This document shows positions 14,415 to 15,580 of a DNA stretch of 15,580 nt, piece by piece. The notes under the pieces are model-generated. The model had not been told where the DNA came from. It searched no databases and saw nothing but the letters and a program-made list of their open reading frames with translations. Every line of letters starts with the position of its first letter. The first letter of the stretch is position 1. The stretch comes from Aquincola sp. Its GTDB lineage: Bacteria; Pseudomonadota; Gammaproteobacteria; Burkholderiales; Burkholderiaceae_C. The stretch is from assembly GCA_029884035.1 (NCBI GenBank), contig JAOUIM010000031.1, positions 1 through 15,580 of the forward strand, written 5' to 3'. Made by a program: the position numbers and the translations under genes.

Positions 14415-15580
14415 TCCATCCGGTAGTTCGGCGCTTCCTTGGTGATCTGCACGTCGTGGACATGGCTCTCGCGCACGCCCGCCGACGTGATCTCCACGAA
14501 CTCGGCCTGGGTCTGCATCTCGGCGATCGAGGTGCAACCGCAGTAGTGCATCGACGCACGCAAGCCGCCGGCGAACTGGAAGACGATGCCCACCACCGAG
14601 CCCTTGTACGGCACCTGGCCCTCGATGCCCTCGGGCACCAGCTTGGTGGTGTTGGGGTTGTTGCCGCCGTTGTCCTGGAAGTAGCGGTCGGCGCTGCCCT
14701 TTTGCATCGCGCCGATCGACCCCATGCCGCGGTAGCTCTTGTAGCTGCGGCCCTGGTAGAGGATCGTCTCGCCGGGAGCCTCGTCGGTGCCGGCAAAGGC
14801 ACTGCCCATCATCACGCTGTCGGCGCCGGCGACGATGGCCTTGGCGATGTCGCCCGAGTAGCGGATGCCGCCGTCGGCGATCAGCGGCACGCCGCTGCCT
14901 CGCAGCGCCTTGGCGACGTTATCGATCGCCATGATCTGCGGCACGCCGACGCCGGTGACGATGCGCGTGGTGCAGATCGAGCCCGGTCCGATGCCGACCT
15001 TGACCGCGTCGGCACCGGCTTCGACCAGGGCCAGCGCCGCAGCACCGGTGGCGATGTTGCCGCCGATGACGTCGACGTGCGGGTAGTGGCGCTTGACCCA
15101 CCGCACGCGCTCGATCACCCCTGCACTGTGGCCATGCGCGGTGTCGACGACGATGGCATCGACACCCGCCGCGGCGAGCGCCTCGACGCGCTCCTCGGTG
15201 CCCTCGCCCACACCGACCGCCGCGCCTACGCGCAACTTGCCGTGCTGGTCGCGCGCCGCGCTCGGAAAGCTGGTCTGCTTGGTGATGTCCTTGACCGTCA
15301 TCAGCCCGCGCAGCTCGAACGCGTCGTTCACCACCAGCACGCGCTCGAGCTTGTACTTGTGCATCAGAGCCTTGCCGTCCTCGATCGTGGCGCCCTCGCG
15401 CACCGTGATCAGGCGCTCGCGCGGCGTCATGATTTCGCGCACCGGTGCATCCAGCCGCGTCTCGAAGCGCAGGTCACGCCCCGTGACGATGCCCACCACG
15501 GTGCGCCCCTCCAGCACCGGAAAGCCCGAGATGCCGTGCTGCTTGGACAGCGCCATCACCTCGTGCACCGGCGTGTTCGG
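14411..15580 (-). CDS. guaB: Inosine-5'-monophosphate dehydrogenase, 5' end outside the window
   Basis: 389 codons are in the window. About 100 N-terminal residues are missing, judged by the catalytic Cys, which is Cys305 in E. coli and the 203rd residue here. The enzyme oxidises IMP to XMP with NAD, the rate-limiting step to GMP. Visible parts are the two CBS repeats (most of the first, GFPVLEGRTVVGIVTGRD, and all of the second, RVLVVNDAFELRGLMTVKD), the catalytic loop GPGSICTTR with Cys near nt 14972-14974, the phosphate-binding IADGGIRYSGD, the MGSIGAMQKGS segment, and the flap with the Arg-Tyr pair in ADRYFQ. The C-terminal SIAEMQ..HDVQITKEAPNY is typical. Its stop overlaps the start of the MFS gene. 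Promoter and leader lie outside the window. Confidence 0.97.
   Translation of the reverse strand, partial: PNTPVHEVMALSKQHGISGFPVLEGRTVVGIVTGRDLRFETRLDAPVREIMTPRERLITVREGATIEDGKALMHKYKLERVLVVNDAFELRGLMTVKDITKQTSFPSAARDQHGKLRVGAAVGVGEGTEERVEALAAAGVDAIVVDTAHGHSAGVIERVRWVKRHYPHVDVIGGNIATGAAALALVEAGADAVKVGIGPGSICTTRIVTGVGVPQIMAIDNVAKALRGSGVPLIADGGIRYSGDIAKAIVAGADSVMMGSAFAGTDEAPGETILYQGRSYKSYRGMGSIGAMQKGSADRYFQDNGGNNPNTTKLVPEGIEGQVPYKGSVVGIVFQFAGGLRASMHYCGCTSIAEMQTQAEFVEITSAGVRESHVHDVQITKEAPNYRME

Noticed and set aside
1..15580. CRISPR array, tRNA or rRNA genes, insertion sequence or phage genes
   Set aside because: No regular repeats, no structural RNA signatures and no transposase, integrase or phage protein motifs were seen on either strand.

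Overview
The window is a GC-rich chromosomal stretch, probably from a betaproteobacterium of the order Burkholderiales (Rubrivivax/Roseateles/Comamonadaceae-like). This is inferred from gene style and order, such as the GuaA sequence with its LSGSHAS segment and the guaB..guaA..tadA..ldcA order; no 16S or other marker is present. Every supported gene lies on the minus strand, so transcription runs from the high-coordinate end to the low end. Coding density is very high. No tRNA, rRNA, CRISPR array, insertion sequence, phage gene or attachment site was seen.

Region 1 (15580 down to 9745) is a six-gene chain: guaB (5' end outside the window), a TetA-type MFS transporter, guaA, a 107-aa single-pass membrane protein of unknown function, tadA and ldcA. 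All junctions are 4-bp ATGA overlaps, 3-4 nt gaps, or (tadA/ldcA) an overlap between a TTG start and a TGA stop. This looks like one polycistronic, translationally coupled unit. GuaB and GuaA make GMP from IMP in two steps; TadA edits tRNA(Arg) wobble A34 to inosine; LdcA trims murein tetrapeptides. The MFS gene between guaB and guaA and the small membrane protein are the unexplained members.

Region 2 (9597 down to 3088), after a 147-bp gap, is a four-gene peptide-type ABC importer in the order binding protein, permease B, permease C, fused double ATPase, like yejABEF. Two components are unusual. The binding protein has a lipobox with inner-membrane-retention residues plus a C-terminal transmembrane helix. 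The second permease has about 150-200 extra N-terminal residues with three predicted extra membrane helices. Its position directly after ldcA suggests, but does not prove, a role in murein-peptide uptake and recycling.

Region 3 (2732 down to the window edge), after a 355-bp gap without a gene, is a TonB-dependent outer-membrane receptor cut off near its C-terminus. It is visibly less GC-biased in codon choice than the other genes. It could supply the outer-membrane step for the neighbouring importer, or be an unrelated neighbour. A strong bulged hairpin lies just upstream of it.

No clearly new system stands out. The best leads are the doubly anchored binding protein with its expanded permease, the ldcA-importer linkage, and the MFS and small-protein genes inside the gua operon.
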